From NCBI GenBank assembly GCA_038526915.1, contig JBCBGF010000003.1, positions 124,001 to 188,000 of the forward strand: a stretch of DNA of 64,000 nt, in the 5' to 3' direction. Below are positions 34,231-42,020 of the stretch, piece after piece. Below the pieces are notes generated by a model. It did not search any database, had not been told where the DNA came from, and worked only from the letters and a program-made list of their open reading frames with translations. The DNA comes from JBCBGF01 sp038526915. GTDB lineage: Bacteria > Pseudomonadota > Alphaproteobacteria > Rhodobacterales > Rhodobacteraceae. The position numbers and the translations under genes were made by a program. The stretch's first letter is position 1. Each line of letters begins with the position of its first letter.

Positions 34231-34329
34231 AGCGTATCCGGCTCAGTGTGAAATCCGCATCGTCTTTCGCGTTCGAGCCGAAGGCGAGAGGCAGCGAAAG
34301 ACGATTCCTGACTGCCGGAAACGCTCTAG
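34227..34329. repeat. 103-bp palindrome carrying both convergent stop codons
   Basis: CTAGAGCGT (34227-34235) pairs with ACGCTCTAG (34321-34329), TCCGGC with GCCGGA, and ATCGTCTTTCGC (34259-34270) with GCGAAAGACGAT (34294-34305). The outer CTAG at each end supplies the TAG of the GIN gene and the TAG of xth. It may serve as a two-way transcript terminator or be a palindromic insertion element. Confidence 0.75.
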
Positions 34330-35105
34330 GCGTCGAGCTCCACCCAGACCGGCACGTGGTCTGACGGCTTTTCCCGCCCGCGCACATCGGCGTCGATGCG
34401 GCAGTCGACCAGCAGGTCGGCGCATTGCGGGGTGAGCAGGAAATGGTCGATGCGGATGCCATCGTTCCGGTCCCACGCGCCCGCCTGATAGTCCCAGAAG
34501 CTGTAATGCCCCGGACCCAGGGTGCGGGCGCGGAACGCCTCGGTGAAGCCCAGGTTGAGGATCTTGCGGAACGCCGCGCGGGTTTCGGGCAGGGCGAGGG
34601 CGTCTTTCTGCCAGGCCTCGGGGCGGGCGGCGTCTTCATCCTGGGGGATGACGTTGTAGTCGCCTGCCATCAGCGCGGGTTCTTCGGAGGCCAGCAGGTC
34701 CTGCGCGCGGGCGTAGAGCCGTTCCATCCAGGCGAGTTTATAGTCGTATTTCGGCCCCGGCGTGGGGTTGCCGTTGGGCAGGTAGAGCCCGCAGATCCGG
34801 ATTGCGCGTTTGCCGACCACCGTGGCCTCGATCCAGCGGGCCTGTTCGTCGCTGTCATCGCCGGGCAGGCCGCGGGTCACATCTTCCAGCGGGTATTTTG
34901 AGAGGATCGCGACGCCGTTGAAGGACTTTTGCCCATGGGTTTCAACGTTATAGCCGCGGTCTTCGAACATCTCGCGGGGAAAGTTGTCGTCCACCGATTT
35001 GATTTCCTGCAAGAGCGCGACGTCGGGCTGCGCCTCGTCGAGCCAGTCGGGCAGGGCCTGCGCGCGGGCCTTGATGCCGTTGATGTTGAAGGTGGCGATT
35101 TTCAT
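34326..35105 (-). CDS. xth: exodeoxyribonuclease III
   Basis: A protein of 259 aa of the ExoIII/AP-endonuclease fold: MKIATFNINGIKAR at the N terminus, metal-binding Glu in LLQEIKS, GDYNVIPQDED, and SDHVPVWVE at the end. It nicks DNA at abasic sites in base excision repair. The ATG at 35105 is the family start. Its stop is inside the 103-bp palindrome. Confidence 0.93.
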   Translation of the reverse strand: MKIATFNINGIKARAQALPDWLDEAQPDVALLQEIKSVDDNFPREMFEDRGYNVETHGQKSFNGVAILSKYPLEDVTRGLPGDDSDEQARWIEATVVGKRAIRICGLYLPNGNPTPGPKYDYKLAWMERLYARAQDLLASEEPALMAGDYNVIPQDEDAARPEAWQKDALALPETRAAFRKILNLGFTEAFRARTLGPGHYSFWDYQAGAWDRNDGIRIDHFLLTPQCADLLVDCRIDADVRGREKPSDHVPVWVELDA

Positions 35106-35267
35106 GTGGTGATCCCCCGGGGCGGTCGGGTGTGTTTTGGCGGAAGCGGCGGGTGGGTACAAGGCTGGCGTGACGTGGAGTCGTTGGAATGTGAATTGCA
35201 CCACAGCCCGAAGACCGGCGCAGAATCGCCATGTTTTCCTGGTGTCATTGCGCCAAGGAGGAGTTGC

Positions 35268-35795
35268 ATGCGCTGCAGAAATCAGGCCCTGATTTTCAAT
35301 ATCCCGTATCGGATGCTGGTGACGCTTCTGATGGCAGTTCTGTGCGTCGGCATGTCAGCCTGGATCCTCGTGGTGCGGATGCCGGTACAAAACGCGTTGG
35401 AGGCGCGCGGCGTAACCACCGTTGCCGTGGTGGAAGACGTCTATACCTATCGCAACCACCGGCCGACACGCGGCGGGCGTATGGAAGTGGTTACGTATCG
35501 CTTCGTCACCGAGGATGACCGGGTGCTGACCCCGACCCTGCGCCAGTCCTATGACTATGATCGACCGGTTGAGGTGGGGCGGCGGATCGAGGTGACCTAT
35601 CTGCCCGACAATCCCGAGGCGCATTTTACATCGCTCAGGCCTCACTACACGCGCGAGGCGGTTGCCTATCTGCTGTTGCCGATGGCGTTGGTCTGTCTGG
35701 GATTGGGCCTCTACTATCGGCGCAGCCTGCCGCAGGACTGGGACGGGCCGAAGCTGTGGCCGCCCGTCCAGTTAGGCGCGCGGCCTGGGCGTTAG
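35268..35795 (+). CDS. DUF3592-type membrane protein
   Basis: A protein of 175 aa with two membrane helices (residues about 15-37 and 135-155). Between them is a small beta domain (VEDVYTYRNHRPTRGG, VTYRFVTEDDRV, RIEVTYLPDNPE) as in DUF3592. AAGGAGGAG lies 4-6 bases before the ATG. It overlaps the end of the convergent dehydratase by 4 bases. The function is unknown. Confidence 0.75.
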   Translation: MRCRNQALIFNIPYRMLVTLLMAVLCVGMSAWILVVRMPVQNALEARGVTTVAVVEDVYTYRNHRPTRGGRMEVVTYRFVTEDDRVLTPTLRQSYDYDRPVEVGRRIEVTYLPDNPEAHFTSLRPHYTREAVAYLLLPMALVCLGLGLYYRRSLPQDWDGPKLWPPVQLGARPGR

Positions 35796-36736
35796 TCCCC
35801 GAAATTCACCGCGTCCGTGTTCGCCCCGCACAGAAGTACGCCCAGCCGTTCGTCCGCTTCGGGCACGTAGGCCCCCGAGATCAGTGCGGCGAGCGCTGTT
35901 GCCCCACCGGGCTCGACCACGATGCGGAGTTTGTCCCAGAGGAGGCGGCGGGCGGCGCGGATGGCTTTGTCGGGGACGAGGACGCTTTGGTCGACGTAGT
36001 CTGCGGCGATAGGATACATCAGATCGCCCACTTGGCCGGGGCCGAGGCTGTCGGCAGCGACCCCGCCTGCGGGGGATTGGATCGGGCCGCCTGCATTGAG
36101 CGCGTTGTGGAGGGTCGGCGCGGCTTCGGGTTCCACCGCCACGATCCGCGCGCGGGTTTCGATATAGGCCGCCATGCCGCCGATCAGGCCGCCACCGCCC
36201 ACGGCGATGAGCACCTTGTCGAGGGGGGCCTGCTCCATAAACTCCAACGCCACGGTGCCTTGTCCGGCGAGCGTTTTGGGCTGGTCATAAGCGTGGACGA
36301 GGAGGGCGCCGGTGTCTTCCTGAAACCTGTGGGTCTCGATCATCAGGGCGTCGAACCCGCCTTCAACCGGGTGGACTTCAGCGCCGTAACCCCGGATGCG
36401 GTCGGCCTTGGCGGGCGGTGTGAAGTCGAAGACGAAAATGTTGGCGGGGACGCCTGCGGCTTGGGCGGCGAAGGCCAGGGCTGCGCCGTGATTGCCGCCT
36501 GACGCGCCGACGACGCCGGATTCAGGGATGGGTTGTGTCTTTAGGCTGAGCGTCGCGCCGCGTGCCTTGAAGCTGCCGGTGTGCTGGAGCTGTTCGAGCT
36601 TGAACGCGATGTCGGGGAGGGCCGGGTCGAGGCCCAGATCGGCGGCGGCCACGGTGATCACGGGCGTCCGGCGGATATGGGGTGCGATGATCGGATAGGC
36701 GTCTTCGACGTCTTTGCGGGTGACGGCGTGTGGCAT
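35792..36736 (-). CDS. threonine/serine dehydratase-like PLP enzyme
   Basis: A protein of 314 aa of the fold-type II PLP family. The Schiff-base lysine is in GSFKARGA, the phosphate loop is SGGNHG, and the cofactor-binding glycine loop is AVGGGGLIGG. The length and absence of a C-terminal ACT domain fit catabolic threonine dehydratase, serine racemase or an ectoine-type relative; substrate cannot be decided. Confidence 0.85.
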   Translation of the reverse strand: MPHAVTRKDVEDAYPIIAPHIRRTPVITVAAADLGLDPALPDIAFKLEQLQHTGSFKARGATLSLKTQPIPESGVVGASGGNHGAALAFAAQAAGVPANIFVFDFTPPAKADRIRGYGAEVHPVEGGFDALMIETHRFQEDTGALLVHAYDQPKTLAGQGTVALEFMEQAPLDKVLIAVGGGGLIGGMAAYIETRARIVAVEPEAAPTLHNALNAGGPIQSPAGGVAADSLGPGQVGDLMYPIAADYVDQSVLVPDKAIRAARRLLWDKLRIVVEPGGATALAALISGAYVPEADERLGVLLCGANTDAVNFGD

Positions 36737-36789
36737 GGGATCCCCTGTGAGCAGGGGATGTGTGGCATCGGTGCGCGGGGGTGTCTAGG

Positions 36790-37122
36790 TCACATCGAGA
36801 AGGAGGTGCCGCAGCCGCAGCTTGAGGTGGCGTTGGGGTTCTCGATCACGAACCGTGCGCCGATGAGTTCCTCGGAGAAATCGATGACGGCGTTTGACAG
36901 GAAGGGGAGCGAGACGCTGTCGACGACGACTTTCTGCCCTTCGCCTTCGAGGATCAGGTCATCCTCGGCGGGGTCGTCGAGTTTGATCTCGTATTGGAAG
37001 CCCGAGCATCCGCCGCCCTCGACAGCCACGCGCAAGGCTTTGGGGGCGTCTTCGCTGGCGTTGATCTCAGCGAGGCGTTCGAACGCGCGGGGCGTGACGG
37101 TAGGGGGCAAGGCGATGTCCAT
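36790..37122 (-). CDS. A-type iron-sulfur carrier (IscA/ErpA family)
   Basis: A protein of 110 aa. The three ligand cysteines are in GGGCSGFQY and SSCGCGTSF. It delivers Fe-S clusters to apoproteins. The start at 37122 (MDIALPPTVTPRAFERL) is clear. It is close to ErpA, but the subtype is not fixed. Stand-alone, not in an suf operon. Confidence 0.9.
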   Translation of the reverse strand: MDIALPPTVTPRAFERLAEINASEDAPKALRVAVEGGGCSGFQYEIKLDDPAEDDLILEGEGQKVVVDSVSLPFLSNAVIDFSEELIGARFVIENPNATSSCGCGTSFSM

Positions 37123-37182
37123 GGGGGGAAGATAGGGGCTGGATCGGCGGGCTGCAAGATTTGTGGTGCGTTTGCGGATGAG

Positions 37183-37265
37183 ACCGCCCGGCGTGCACCG
37201 CCGGGCAGCGCCGACCCGCCCCACCGGGGCGGCGCTACGCACCCCCCCGCGGGCCCGCGCTGCCC
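37183..37265 (+). repeat. family A palindromic repeat, diverged copy A6
   Basis: First stem CCCGGCG/CGCCGGG, second stem changed to CGCCCCACCGGGGCG. It overlaps the 3' end of the DUF1638 gene, whose last residues (SAGPRGGA) and stop are coded by the repeat. Confidence 0.65.
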
Positions 37266-37909
37266 TCTGCTACATGATGCAATGTCCGCGCCAAGTCTCC
37301 ATAGCCAGTAAACCGCCGCTCGAACGCGAGGCCCAGCCGAGCTGCACACTCCTTTGCCTTTTCCGTCAGGGCCAGATCATCGGTCTGCGCTTGATAGACG
37401 AGTTTCTCGTAGTTCCCGAAATACATATCCCGCAGTTCGGGGTGGCGGTCGAGGCCGAGGGGTTTGGTGACGAACGCATCGAACTGGCGGACAAGGAAAT
37501 CGGTGAGGTAGAAGGCGGTGAACTCGGTCTCGGCGCGGCCCAGAAACAGTTCGTTTCCTTCAAAGAACGAATAACAATGCGGGCCTTCGACCATGCCGAC
37601 GCCCAGTTCCTTGCACTTTTCCTGCAATCGGCCGCCTGTGCCGCAATCGGCGTAGACCACGAAGATGTCGTCATAGGTGACGCGGTGTTTGGTGACGGCC
37701 TGGGCCACCGCGTCCGGAATGGCGTCAGGGGTGTTGTGCAGGATCGCCGGCAGGCAGGCGAGGTCGAGGTGGTCCCAGCCACCCGCGGATTTCAGAGCGA
37801 GGATTTCGTGGGCGAGGGCGCCGCAGGCCAGGAGGAGGACGCGGCCCGTTTGCGCCGGTGCGAGCCCGTCAGCGGTGAGGGCCGTGTCGTCGGGGGTCAG
37901 CGCAGCCAT
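37235..37909 (-). CDS. DUF1638 protein
   Basis: A protein of 224 aa with the DUF1638 pattern: ACGALAHEI, DLACLPAILHNTP, VVYADCGTGG, GPHCYSFFEG and several conserved Cys/His. The family is often found beside corrinoid methyltransferase genes, but none is present here. The function is unknown. The C-terminal tail after HHVAEG is repeat-derived. Confidence 0.8.
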   Translation of the reverse strand: MAALTPDDTALTADGLAPAQTGRVLLLACGALAHEILALKSAGGWDHLDLACLPAILHNTPDAIPDAVAQAVTKHRVTYDDIFVVYADCGTGGRLQEKCKELGVGMVEGPHCYSFFEGNELFLGRAETEFTAFYLTDFLVRQFDAFVTKPLGLDRHPELRDMYFGNYEKLVYQAQTDDLALTEKAKECAARLGLAFERRFTGYGDLARTLHHVAEGSAGPRGGA

Positions 37910-38061
37910 AGGCGCAGGGCGGCGGCCGCGGCAAGGAGGGCGAGGCTGGTGAAGGCCGCGCCGAGCCCAAGTGCCGGGGAGGCGATGGCGGCGATTGCGA
38001 TGGTCAGGCCCGCGGCGGCGATGACAGTGGCGATCAGGGTGAGCAGGGTGCGGTGCGGCAT
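37897..38061 (-). CDS. 54-residue membrane protein
   Basis: A small frame from ATG 38061 with AAGGAG 7 bases upstream. It contains two hydrophobic segments with little between them (LLTLIATVIAAAGLTIAI; AAFTSLALLAAAAAL) and a basic end (RLWLR). It overlaps the DUF1638 start by 13 bases, so the two are probably co-translated. The function is unknown. Confidence 0.6.
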   Translation of the reverse strand: MPHRTLLTLIATVIAAAGLTIAIAAIASPALGLGAAFTSLALLAAAAALRLWLR

Positions 38062-38373
38062 CGGTGGCTCCTTGGTTGGGAGGAATATGTGCATTGTTGA
38101 TGCCCTTGGAAAGAGATTGCGCACGCGAACCCGACCGGAATCAAGCCGAAGGCGCCGGTCGAGCGACTGCCCGTCCCGACGGGCTGGCGCTTTGGCCACC
38201 GTAGCGCGTTGACTAGCAGGAAGATGTACTTTGCTGCCATAAAGCGCGCTGTCGATCTGATGCAGCGCCACCCCACGGGCAGTCGCACGACCGGCTTGCG
38301 GTCCCACACCCATTGCCCTCGTCCCCACCGCCACCTACTCTCCGCCAAAACACCCAGACCGGACACCACCCGC
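38062..38373. other. divergent region holding a family B element
   Basis: 312 bases between the 54-aa membrane gene (minus) and the Anbu-type protease (plus). Most of it is the family B repeat. The promoters must lie around or within it. No further gene. Confidence 0.6.
38136..38301 (-). repeat. family B repeat, copy B3
   Basis: Reverse orientation. Read on the minus strand, it has arms CGACTGCCCGTGGGGTGG and TCGGGACGGGCAGTCGCTCG, the middle box GCGCTTTATGGCAGCAAA and a terminal hairpin around CCTTCGG. Arm positions that differ from B1 change on both sides, keeping pairs. It is the only full family B copy between divergent genes. Confidence 0.75.
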
Positions 38374-39099
38374 ATGACCTATTGCGTTGGCCTACTTCTG
38401 AACGAAGGCATGGTCCTTCTGAGCGACACGCGCACCAATGCGGGCCTCGACAACATCGCGATCTATCGCAAGAGCTTTGTGTTCCAGACCCCCGGTGAGC
38501 GGGTGATCGCGATCATGACTGCAGGCAGCCTGAGTGTGACGCAGACGACCATTGCCAAGCTCGAAGAGGACATGACGGATCTCGAGCCGGACCCGACCAC
38601 CTCGATCCTGCACGCGCCCTCGATGCTGCAGGTGGCGCAGATCGTGGGGCGGGCCCTGTCGAATGTCTCGGCGGATGTGGCCGCGCGGATGGACCGGGCG
38701 GCGCAGAACGCCTCGGCCTCGATGATCGTGGCGGGGCAGCGCCGGGGCGGGGGGATGCGGATGTTTCTGATCTACCCTGAAGGCAACTTTATTGAGGCCA
38801 CGGCGGACACACCGTTTCTGCAGATCGGTGAGCACAAATACGGCAAGCCGATCCTCGATCGGGTGGTGCGGCCTGAGACCACGCTGGCGGATGCGACGAA
38901 GGCGGTCTTGCTGTCGATGGACTCGACGCTGCGGTCGAACCTGTCGGTGGGGATGCCTCTGGATCTGACGGTGATCCCCAAGGATGAATACGCCGTGGCG
39001 ATCGAGCGGCGGATTGAGCCCGATGACGTGAACTTCCAGGAAATGAGCCGGGCGTGGAGCCAGGCGCTGCGCGACGCGTTCGCAGGCATTCAGGTCTGA
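38374..39099 (+). CDS. Anbu-type proteasome-like peptidase
   Basis: A protein of 241 aa. It begins M-TYCVGLLLNEG; loss of the Met would expose Thr as the N-terminal nucleophile, as in Anbu (ancestral beta-subunit) proteins. DTRTNAGLDN, AGSLSVTQTT and a C-terminal Ntn-hydrolase fold pattern agree. Anbu usually sits with an ATP-grasp, an alpha-E and a transglutaminase-like gene; none of these is here. Cytoplasmic. Confidence 0.85.
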   Translation: MTYCVGLLLNEGMVLLSDTRTNAGLDNIAIYRKSFVFQTPGERVIAIMTAGSLSVTQTTIAKLEEDMTDLEPDPTTSILHAPSMLQVAQIVGRALSNVSADVAARMDRAAQNASASMIVAGQRRGGGMRMFLIYPEGNFIEATADTPFLQIGEHKYGKPILDRVVRPETTLADATKAVLLSMDSTLRSNLSVGMPLDLTVIPKDEYAVAIERRIEPDDVNFQEMSRAWSQALRDAFAGIQV

Positions 39100-39103
39100 T
39101 CCC

Positions 39104-39838
39104 ATGGCCCTGACGCTCGACGTGATCCCTGAGATTGGCCCGGTTTACGGGCCATGCGGGGATGCGGGCGATTTGATCGGGGTGGTGATCGTCCATGGCT
39201 CGGAAGGGCCGATGGCGGGATGGGCACACCGGTTTGCGGCGATCCTGGCGGGGCATGGGATGCTGGCGTTGCCGATCAGTTATGGCGAGGGCACGGTTTG
39301 GGGGGCGGGACCGATCCGGGATGTGGATCTGGGCGTGATCCCACGGGCGGTGGCGGCTTTGGCTGATCATCCGCGGTGCCGGGCGGCGGGCGTCTTTGGT
39401 TGGTCGCGGGGCGGGGAGATGGTGCTGTTGGCGGCGAGCCTGTTCGGCGTCGGGTCGATCCCCTGCGTGGCGGCGCATGCGCCCTCGGATGTCGTAGTGA
39501 ATGCGTTTGATCCTGAGGCGCTCCGCGCGGGCGGCGACCGGCATGCAGCGGGGCCCGATGGCCCGCGTGCCTGGAGACTTGAGGGTGAGGAAAGTGCCTT
39601 GCGACCGGGTACGCCCGTTGAGATCGAACGATACACTGGCCCCGTCTTCCTGTCGGTCGGCACGGCGGATGAGGTCTGGGATCCTGCGATGACCCTGCGG
39701 TTGGCGGATCGGCTGGCGGCGGCGGGCAATCCGGCGGACCTGCTGGTGGCCGAGGGGCAGGGGCACGGGTTTGACTTCGACCGTGAGCCCGAGCTTTGGG
39801 GGCGGTTGATCGCGTTTTTCGAGAGGGCCTTGCGATGA
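39104..39838 (+). CDS. alpha/beta hydrolase (dienelactone hydrolase/BAAT-like)
   Basis: A protein of 244 aa. The catalytic set appears as Ser in VFGWSRGGEM, Asp in VGTADEVWDP and His in GQGHGFDF. No signal peptide. The substrate is unknown. The ATG follows the protease stop by 4 bases and its own stop overlaps the next ATG, so it belongs to an operon 38374-41306. Confidence 0.8.
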   Translation: MALTLDVIPEIGPVYGPCGDAGDLIGVVIVHGSEGPMAGWAHRFAAILAGHGMLALPISYGEGTVWGAGPIRDVDLGVIPRAVAALADHPRCRAAGVFGWSRGGEMVLLAASLFGVGSIPCVAAHAPSDVVVNAFDPEALRAGGDRHAAGPDGPRAWRLEGEESALRPGTPVEIERYTGPVFLSVGTADEVWDPAMTLRLADRLAAAGNPADLLVAEGQGHGFDFDREPELWGRLIAFFERALR

Positions 39839-40185
39839 CGGGACGGGTGACGGGGATCGGCGGCATCTATTTTCGGGCACGCGATCCCAAGGCATTGACC
39901 GAATGGTACACCACGCATTTGCGCATTACGGTCGAGGATTTCTGGCCCCAGGAGGCGGGCGATGCGGTGTTTGCACCGTTCAAGGCCGAGACCGATTATT
40001 GGTCGACAGATCGGCAGTGGATGTTAAATCTGCGGGTTACCGGGCTGGAGGCGCTGGAAAAGCGGCTGACTGCGGCGGGGATCGCGGTGGAGCGCCGGGC
40101 GGAGTGGGACAGCCCCGATATCGGGCAGTACGCGCGGATCCGCGACCCGGAAGGCAACGAGATCGAGCTTTGGGAGCCGATCTGA
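39835..40185 (+). CDS. VOC family protein (glyoxalase-like)
   Basis: A protein of 116 aa. The single-module VOC pattern runs from GIGGIYFRARDP at the N terminus to GQYARIRDPEGNEIELWEP at the C terminus; the Glu of IELWEP is a typical metal ligand. Start ATG at 39835 overlaps the hydrolase stop. The substrate is unknown. Confidence 0.85.
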   Translation: MTGRVTGIGGIYFRARDPKALTEWYTTHLRITVEDFWPQEAGDAVFAPFKAETDYWSTDRQWMLNLRVTGLEALEKRLTAAGIAVERRAEWDSPDIGQYARIRDPEGNEIELWEPI

Positions 40186-40200
40186 GGGGAAGGACTGGCG

Positions 40201-40824
40201 ATGCGGGTGGAACTGGATCACATCGTGGTGTCGGGTGAGACGCTGGCCGAGGCCGTGGCTTGCGTGGAAGAGGCGCTTGGGGTCGAGATGCAGCCCGGCG
40301 GTGCGCATACCGAGATGGGCACCCACAACCGCGTCTTGTCTCTAGGCCCCGGTCTATACCTCGAAGCGATCAGTATCGACCCCGACGCGACCGCGCCGAA
40401 CCACGCCCGCTGGTATGCGCTGGATCGGTTTCGCGGCAAGGCGCGGACCACGAACTGGGCCTTGCGCACCGATGATCTGAGCGCGGCCTGTGACGCGGCG
40501 CCTGACGGGATTGGCGCGGCGATGTCGTTTCGGCGAAATGGATATGTGTGGGACATGGCGGTGCCCGAAGACGGAATCCTACCCTATGACGGGGCTTGCC
40601 CGGCCGTGATGCAATGGACCGGGGATCAGCACCCGTCAAAATCGCTGCCCGATTGCGGGTGCCGGTTGGAGCGGCTTGAGATCCAGCACCCCCGCGCGGT
40701 TGAGATGATGACGGCCTTCCCCGAGCTGTTGCGCCTGCCCAAAGTGCGCATCGGCCCCGGCCCCCGCCCGCAGGTACGCGCCGAGATCATCACGCCGCAC
40801 GGGCTTCGGTATCTCAGGGGATGA
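40201..40824 (+). CDS. VOC/Glyoxalase_3-type protein
   Basis: A protein of 207 aa. LDHIVVSGETLAEAV and MGTHNRVLSLGPGLYLEAI match the N-terminal half of Glyoxalase_3-like proteins. The C-terminal half is less conserved. Its stop overlaps the ATG of the acetyltransferase gene. Confidence 0.8.
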   Translation: MRVELDHIVVSGETLAEAVACVEEALGVEMQPGGAHTEMGTHNRVLSLGPGLYLEAISIDPDATAPNHARWYALDRFRGKARTTNWALRTDDLSAACDAAPDGIGAAMSFRRNGYVWDMAVPEDGILPYDGACPAVMQWTGDQHPSKSLPDCGCRLERLEIQHPRAVEMMTAFPELLRLPKVRIGPGPRPQVRAEIITPHGLRYLRG

Positions 40825-41306
40825 TCCGGCCCGCAGAGGATGGCGATCTGGGGGCCATTGAGCGTATGTGGAACCACGTGGTCCGCACGAGCCTTGCTAC
40901 GTTCAATTCCAAGGAAAAGACCCATGCCGAGATTGCAGCGACGTTGCGCGAACGCCGTGACGCGGGCCACGCGGTTCTGGTTGCCGATCGGGGCGACGGG
41001 CCAATCGCGTTTGGTATGTATTTTCAGTTTCGCGGCGGGCTGGGCTATCAGCACACGCTGGAACACACGATCATTGTGGATGAGGCGGCCAAGGGCCAGG
41101 GGATCGGGCGCGTGCTGCTGACCGCGCTTGAAGACCACGCGCGGGCGGCGGGGCACCATTCGCTCTTTGCGGGCGTGTCGGGCCGCAATCCCGATGGCCG
41201 GGCGTTTCATGCGGCGATGGGGTATATCGAGGTGGTGATGTTGAAGGAGGTTGGCCGCAAGTGGGATCAGTGGCTTGACCTTCATCTGATGCAGAAATTC
41301 CTGTAA
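40821..41306 (+). CDS. GNAT N-acetyltransferase, phosphinothricin-acetyltransferase-like
   Basis: A protein of 161 aa. EHTIIVDEAAKGQGIGRVLL is the acetyl-CoA site and AAMGYIEVVMLKEVGRKWDQ is typical of the PAT/Bar-like subgroup. The start is at 40821. The substrate is unknown; it is the last gene of the overlapping run. Confidence 0.85.
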   Translation: MIRPAEDGDLGAIERMWNHVVRTSLATFNSKEKTHAEIAATLRERRDAGHAVLVADRGDGPIAFGMYFQFRGGLGYQHTLEHTIIVDEAAKGQGIGRVLLTALEDHARAAGHHSLFAGVSGRNPDGRAFHAAMGYIEVVMLKEVGRKWDQWLDLHLMQKFL

Positions 41307-41336
41307 CCCCCCGCCGCGGGGCGTTAACTCTACCCC

Positions 41337-42020
41337 ATGTCGATCTGGTCCCGCATTGCCGATGCCCTGTCTGCGCTCACTTCGGGTGAGGGGCTGGGGG
41401 CTGTTTTCGACAAGCTGCGCACCCCGCCTGAGCGGACGGTGGCCTTTGCCATTGCGGTGATTGCGCTGGGGGCCAAGATGGCCAAGGCCGATGGGCTGGT
41501 GACTCGCGATGAGGTGACGGCCTTTCGTGAGGTTTTCACGATTCCCCAAGGGGAAGAGGCCAATGCCGCGCGCGTCTTCAACATGGCGAGGCAGGATGTG
41601 GCGGGGTTTGAAGAATACGCCCAGCGGATCCGGGCGATGTTCAGTGATGGGCAAGAGGTGCTGACCGACCTGCTGGAGGGGCTGTTCCATATCGCGATTG
41701 CCGACGGGCATTACCACCCGCAGGAGGATGACTTTCTGGCGCGGGTGGCGGGCATCTTTGACGTGCCCGAGCGAGAGTTTCGATCGCTGCGTGCGCGGTT
41801 TGTGCCGGATGCGGTCCCCGATCCCTATGACGTTCTGGGGGTGCGCCATGACGCACCGATGGATGAGGTGCGCGCGGCCTGGCGCAAAGCGGTGCGCGAA
41901 AGCCACCCCGATCAGATGATCGCACGCGGTGTGCCCGAGGAAGCGATCAAGCTGGCCGAGAAGCGGATGATCGCGATCAACCGCGCGTGGGAAGAGATCT
42001 CTGAGGGTCGCGCCGCGTGA
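41337..42020 (+). CDS. DjlA-like TerB + J-domain protein
   Basis: A protein of 227 aa. The TerB-like helical domain lies at about residues 25-145 (MAKADGLVTRDEVTAFREVF; HIAIADGHYHPQEDDFLARV), followed by a C-terminal J domain with DPYDVLGV and the HPD motif in ESHPDQMI. No membrane helix is seen at the N terminus, unlike E. coli DjlA. A probable DnaK co-chaperone. It overlaps the next gene (GTGA). Confidence 0.88.
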   Translation: MSIWSRIADALSALTSGEGLGAVFDKLRTPPERTVAFAIAVIALGAKMAKADGLVTRDEVTAFREVFTIPQGEEANAARVFNMARQDVAGFEEYAQRIRAMFSDGQEVLTDLLEGLFHIAIADGHYHPQEDDFLARVAGIFDVPEREFRSLRARFVPDAVPDPYDVLGVRHDAPMDEVRAAWRKAVRESHPDQMIARGVPEEAIKLAEKRMIAINRAWEEISEGRAA

